The notes below the pieces were generated by a model. It was not told the origin of the DNA. It saw nothing but the letters and a program-made list of their open reading frames with translations, and searched no databases. A stretch of DNA of 64,000 nt from the NCBI GenBank assembly GCA_012845835.1, contig JABAKD010000001.1, forward strand, positions 17,409,251 to 17,473,250. Reading direction: 5' to 3'. Of this stretch, positions 56,501 through 62,500 are shown one piece after another. The translations under genes were made by a program, and so were the position numbers. The first letter of the stretch is position 1, and the number at the start of each line of letters is the position of its first letter. Source of the DNA: Undaria pinnatifida (lineage: Eukaryota > Sar > Phaeophyceae > Laminariales > Alariaceae).

Positions 56501-59500
56501 TTCATGCGCCGAAATGAGCCCTGTTCTCTCGCTTGGTATGCCGTGTCGGTCGGGAATATAAGGAACAATACAATAATCGTATCCAATAGTCAACTTTTTC
56601 GTTTTTTTTAATGTTATAGTCTAAATACCTGGTACGCAAGCAGTGATACACGTTATTTGACATTTCCAACCATTTTACCCCAGTGATATCATCAGCGGGC
56701 ACTTTTTTTTTTCGACCGGTATTTCGTATGGGTTAGGGTTAGGGTTAGCTAGCAAGGTTTTGAAAAACACAATAATGTAAAGACACCCTATGCAAGGCTC
56801 ATAGGGACGGCCTGAGTTCACCCTTTCCACCTGCGACACCCCCGGGATTTCAAAAGCCAACCATTGTCCCGAGGGATTAACTCGCAAAAATACTAAGTGT
56901 TAAGGTACGGGCTTGAAAGGCCGGTAAATGCCTGACTTCGACAGGTAATTGGCCGTTTTCGTATGATAAGATGGCGTTTTATACTCGGGGCAGCCGGGAG
57001 ACGGAGAGAATCTCCCCTCCTGTCTCAGTTGTCACCATCGATCTTGAGGGAAAAATAATATCAACCTGCTTCTCTTCCGCTCTGAGCTACGAAAGTGAGT
57101 ATCACGAGGACATGCCCACTTCGTCGAACTGTAGGAATACCCTGGGCCTCACCCCTAGCAACAGTTAGTTGATCTTTAGCCCGCCACCCATTTAACAACT
57201 AGCCGTGAAGTGGAGCCGCCTATGCAGACCACGTAAAGAAATTTACAGGAAAACAGCAGTAAGAAAAAAAATGATGTTTTGGGTGTACGCCGTGTGGTTC
57301 CGGTATTACGAGAAGGGATTTGGGATAAAACGCCCGGAAACCTAACCCCAACCCGATAACCCCACCGCCAGCCCCGGGTCGACCCGTGTGTAAGTGACAT
57401 GGAAAAATTCGGGCAAAAAATAAAAAAACGACTAGAAAAGTTGACCGGATTAACAATTCGTACGTTTTGTATGGCCATTTCCATCCTAAATGCCATCAAA
57501 TTTCTTTACGGGCCCGCATATACATACTACTCGCGAAGCCAGTCAGCTAGCAGCCAAACTAATGAACTTCATGGAACAAAGATAGCTTACCTAGAGCTAG
57601 CGGGGATGACACCGTGGGGAAAAAACGCCTCGGCATAGTCCTTAAGAAGGGTCATGTAAGGGTTGCGGTGGGTCAACCCCTTCACCCCGTATCTTCAAGC
57701 GCAAGTAGCAAAGGCGGGGGAGAGAGGGGCGGGGGGGGGTATTGGGGTCATAGGGGTTGGGGTTAGGGGGGGACGGTGGGGATAGGGGGAGTGGGGGTTA
57801 GGGAGAGGGTTGGGGTTGGGAGGAATCCTGAGAAGGGGTTGGAATGGGACCGGCGGTGGGAGTAGGGGTGCGGGTGCGGTTGGGTCGGGGGAGGAGGGAG
57901 AGTGGGGGTGGGGTGGGAGTGGTGGAGGGGGGTTGGGGTGGGGAGAGGGACGGGGGTGGGCGTGGGGATGAGGTGTGGGTGTGAATGTAGATGAGGGGGA
58001 GGGCGAGAACAGGTCAAGGTGCGGGTGGGGTGGGGTGGGGTGAGGTGGAGGGGGGGTTGGGTTAGGGTTGCAGGTGGGGCTGGGGGTGGGGTTGGGGGAG
58101 GTGAGATGGGGGTGAGGGTGGAGAAGGGTGGGGTGGGGTAAAGTGGGGTGGGGTGGGATGGGTGCCTTTCCCTTCTCTTTCCCTGTCCTCCTCATCGCCT
58201 TCCTTCCGCCTTTCTCTTTCCTTTCCTTTCATCCTTCCCTTCCCCTTCCCTCCGCCCGGGAGAACGTGGGGCAAAATAACACTCAACAACAACCGCCAAG
58301 TCCCCCCCCCCAAAAACACCCACTCAAGTCACCTTCGCCACCCCAAAGCCACCCGCTCCGGCCTGAAGTTTACGCTGGTCCACCCCCCTCCCACGCCGTT
58401 GTGGTACTGGTGCGGAGGGAGTCGCCCAGGGCCTCCAACCCCTGCGTAGAAATCGCCGCACGACGATAGAGCATACTGCGCGGGAGGGTGGTGGGGCAGA
58501 GTGGAGGGGGATGGGGTCAGGTGCAAGTTGCCACAAATAGGAGACCGCGGTTTAAACCCTCGACTGACTGCCGCCGGAACACTATAGTACATGACGATTC
58601 TACGTGGGCTTGTGTGCGCTGATTGAGAGGGCGGAGGCGTGTATAATAGGTGAACCTCGGTCGGCGTACGTCGAATTTTCCAGGCAACTCGAAAGGGTTC
58701 CCTATTTGATGGCGCCTCGAAAAGTGGCAACTCCCATGTGCTCGTAATACACAATGGGAGAACACAGAGGCATTCACCGCTTTGGGATATCGAAAGAAAA
58801 ACTGTGGAAACAAGGCTGATACAGCATCTGACACACACGAAGCAGCAGTCCGAGATGTGCTGGGGGTGGGGGGCGGTATCCGAACCGCAGTACAAGGAGA
58901 CGTAAGGGTACGCGCGCGGCCCGATACTCCCCCCCCCCAATTAATTATCCTCGCACTACTCTCGCGCTCCCTCCCTCAGATCCGGGGTCACATTGCGGTC
59001 CCTCCTCCCCCCTCCCCACTACGGCACATGCCTCCACTTTTATCGCGAGAATATTCAGCATTTTCTGCCCTCGTCGTCTCGCGTTGAATAGCACCACTCG
59101 AAATAAGTTGCCTGCCTCCGAGACACATGCCACCGTCGTAGAGGGTGCACCCTGTTTATTTTTTCTTCATTTTTCTGAGGCTTCTTCCTTGCATGCGAAG
59201 CTCTATACTTTATCCAAAAGCACGCTTTTAACCAAGAAAACTGCAAGGTCAACCCGATGAACAGATCCGTGCGCTAAGGTGTACAAAAATGTCACCAGGT
59301 ATTTGATAAAAAAAAACGGCGTTATTCCCGATGGTTTTTGGGTGTAACAAGCCCCGCAGCTCAGCAAAATATTTGAGCCAAAGACCGCTCACCTCTGCCG
59401 TATCACGCGTTCCTATTAATAGTCGCCTGGTCGTATCGCGCTACTCGATTTTTTGGTCGCTACACATGGGCTCCACAAGAGCTAACACAGCGGGGTACTC

Positions 59501-62500
59501 GATTTAAGAGACCCTCGGAATGGGGTACCAGTGCTACGACAGCTTTTATCTCGGTGCTGCTCTTATCCCAGGCCTGGTATCCTGTACCAGGTAGGTTTCA
59601 GTATAGTTAGTATAGTGAGTATAGCTTGTATAGGAGGCATTTCGCGGTAGGGTTGCAGCTTTTGCGGTCAAAAAATTGTGGCATTCTGATTGGTTGAGCT
59701 ACGCAAGCGAGGAACTACCGGTTACTTTGACACCTTTTACGAATTTACTTGCTTTTAGGACCACAGTAGCGCATAGAAAACCTTGGTCGGGTTGCGCGAA
59801 CGAAAGTCATGTTTGGGGTGAGACATTGAGCTCCTCGTGGTAGGAGGAGCCCAGAAACTTCTGCCGTGTCTCTGCCGCCGTGGGATGACACATTAGGCGT
59901 CACAAGGCGTGACAAGCCGATTTGACCGGCCCTAAATCTGCGGTCTCATATAGTGAGCGCTCGTGAACCAGGTACCTCCACCTCTACCTCTACCTCTGTG
60001 CCACTCACCCAGGCGAAGGAAAACAGGTAGAACTCCAGCGTTGACAGGCTCAGGTCCGGCGTCGCCTTCCTCCCCTCCGCCGCCCCGTCCCCGATACCGA
60101 CCCCGCCTCCGGGGGCATTCGGAAACCCCGCCGGGTTTTGAGGCGGCATGGCCCCCATTGGAAACAAGCTGCGAATAGGCGGTAAAAGCGGGGGAGGGGG
60201 GGGGGGGGGCGTACCCAATTTCATGCATGACCGCAAGCCGTACGGCCATAGAGACCCTCGCCCATAATGCCAGGGCGGATTACGTCGGGCTTTCACCGAC
60301 CATGCATACATTGTTCGCACAAAGCGCGAAGCGCCGCGCGGCGTTTGTTCGGCGAGCCACATGAACGGTGAGCTGCATCCTACTAAGAACCGAGGGGATC
60401 TTAGGCAATAGGCTCTCGGAGAGGGGGGGGCATGAACCTCAGGAAGCGTGTTCGTTGTGCCTCTTTGGCCCCGACCCCCCCCCCCGCCCTTGCGCGTATC
60501 CCTTGTTGCACGAAATAAAACGTGGCCACACAACCATTCCCTCCAAAACCGTCAGCACCTTATATCTAGTGACGAAAAATGCTTCACGAGCCAGCAAACG
60601 CCCCGGGGATATTTCCCACTCATCCCCTTTCCCAAAACATCCACCGGTACCACCGTAAAAACCTGGCAGGACTGGAGAGGCAACGCGTGTAGATGCTTAC
60701 TACAAACACATAAAACTCCTCACGAACCAACTAACCCCCCCAGGAAATACTCCGACCACCGCCTCCCCAAACATCCGGGAACACGAACCGCACATCCCCT
60801 CCCCAAACACTCCTCTGAGCACCACCGTGTACAAACCTGGGTGGGCTGGAGAGGCAATGCGTGTACAGCCGGGAGTTCTCCCAGAGCACAGCGTCGGGCC
60901 TAGCTTGGTTCGTCAGAAAGGCTAAGGTGTGAGGGGGCATCGGAGGGCTCGCACAGGAGAACTTGTACCAAACATTCTTGGGCTCCCTGGTAAACGCAGA
61001 CACACGTCGTCGAAACGTTAAGCGGGTCGGGGGGGGGGCGGTGGGTTGGGTTGGGTTGGGTTGGGTTGGGTTGGGTTGGGTTGGGTTGGGTTGGGTTGGG
61101 TTGGGTTGGGTTGGGTTGGGTTGGGTTGGGTTGGGTTGGGTTGGGTTGGGTTGGGTTGGGTTGGGTTGGGTTGGGTTAGGTTGGGTTGGTTGGGGTGGGG
61201 TGGCGTTGGATTGGTTGGGGTTGAGTTGGACTGGACTGGACTGGACTCGGCAGATTCAGTGGGAGCGAGGGAACCAAGCATGTCGGTAGACGGCGATCTA
61301 GACCTATCTTGAACGTTAATAGTAACGTTTGAGAGGAGAAATAAAGACCAAACACGGAAAACCGAACGCTTTGCACAAAAACTCACAGGAGGACCCCGAA
61401 GAGGTTCTTAGCCCCCACGATCGAAGACTGGTCTTGGTCCGTTGGCCTCGCCAGCAGGAGGGAGAGCAGAGGTAAGGCCGTCGGCAGCATGCAGCACGAA
61501 CTTCGATCGTTCTCCGTACTCCTGTGGCTGGTACTGTTGCAAGGCCAACGAGATGACAGTGGAAACCCGCGTCATATTCACGGGGGGCGAAAACAACACT
61601 TAGTATCGACAGTAATATGACCCAATCAAAATATAACGAGAAAACGACCAAGCGCAAGCAGGCGAGGCGAGGCGAGGCAGGGCAGGACAGGGCAGGACAG
61701 GGCAGAGCAGGGCAACGCAACGCAACACAAGGCAAGGAAAGAAAGCACGTCGACACAAGGCAAAACAAGGCACAAACATAAAATCATCACCAAGAAACAG
61801 CAAGACACAACGAGGCCCTAGACAAAACGTATCGCAACCTTCGCAACGAGTGAACGCCCCCCCCCCCCCCCCCCCCCTTCCCCCCTCCCCTCCCCAGTTC
61901 TTGCCCTGGGCCTCACCGGCTAGGAGTACTAGTTCTTCCCCCAGACGGCGTAGCAGGGTGGCTGCTGAGCTTATCTCCCAGAGCGTAAAACGAAGTTCTG
62001 GAAGACGAATAGATTAGGCAGACGTAGATGTGACAGACCCCGTTCAACAAAAAACGAGTACGGCGGGCGCCGAGAGAATGAGCGGAACACGACACAAAAA
62101 GACGCGCGCTGAGAAAGGGGTACCTATTAATAGCACTTTGTGGCCAACGACGTCAGGGCTGTTGCACGAGTCATGATCAGGCCTTCGGGTCGGGTCAGAA
62201 AGTTTCAAAAGCTTGCGGGTCGAGTCCCGTGGGGTCAGGAGGTCTTCGAAATCTGATGGGACGGATCGGGTTGGGTCGGGTCAGGAGCTTTTCGAATCTC
62301 ACGGGTCGGGTCGGGTCGCCCTGACTCGCCTCGACCCGTGAATTGCCCTGAAAAAAAATCATGACAAAACAGACGGGGGTGGCTCCATAGACTGAGCAAT
62401 TGCTAAATTGTTGCTGGGTAAGCCGCGAAACCCACTAAGAACGAGTCAGAGACACAACAGCCCGAACAAAAAAAGCGAGATGTGTTGCACAACCGCAGCA

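Noticed and set aside
57695-58320. Pro-rich long frames on the - strand
   Set aside because: They come from the purine/pyrimidine low-complexity tract; the frame is not used by the neighbouring exons.
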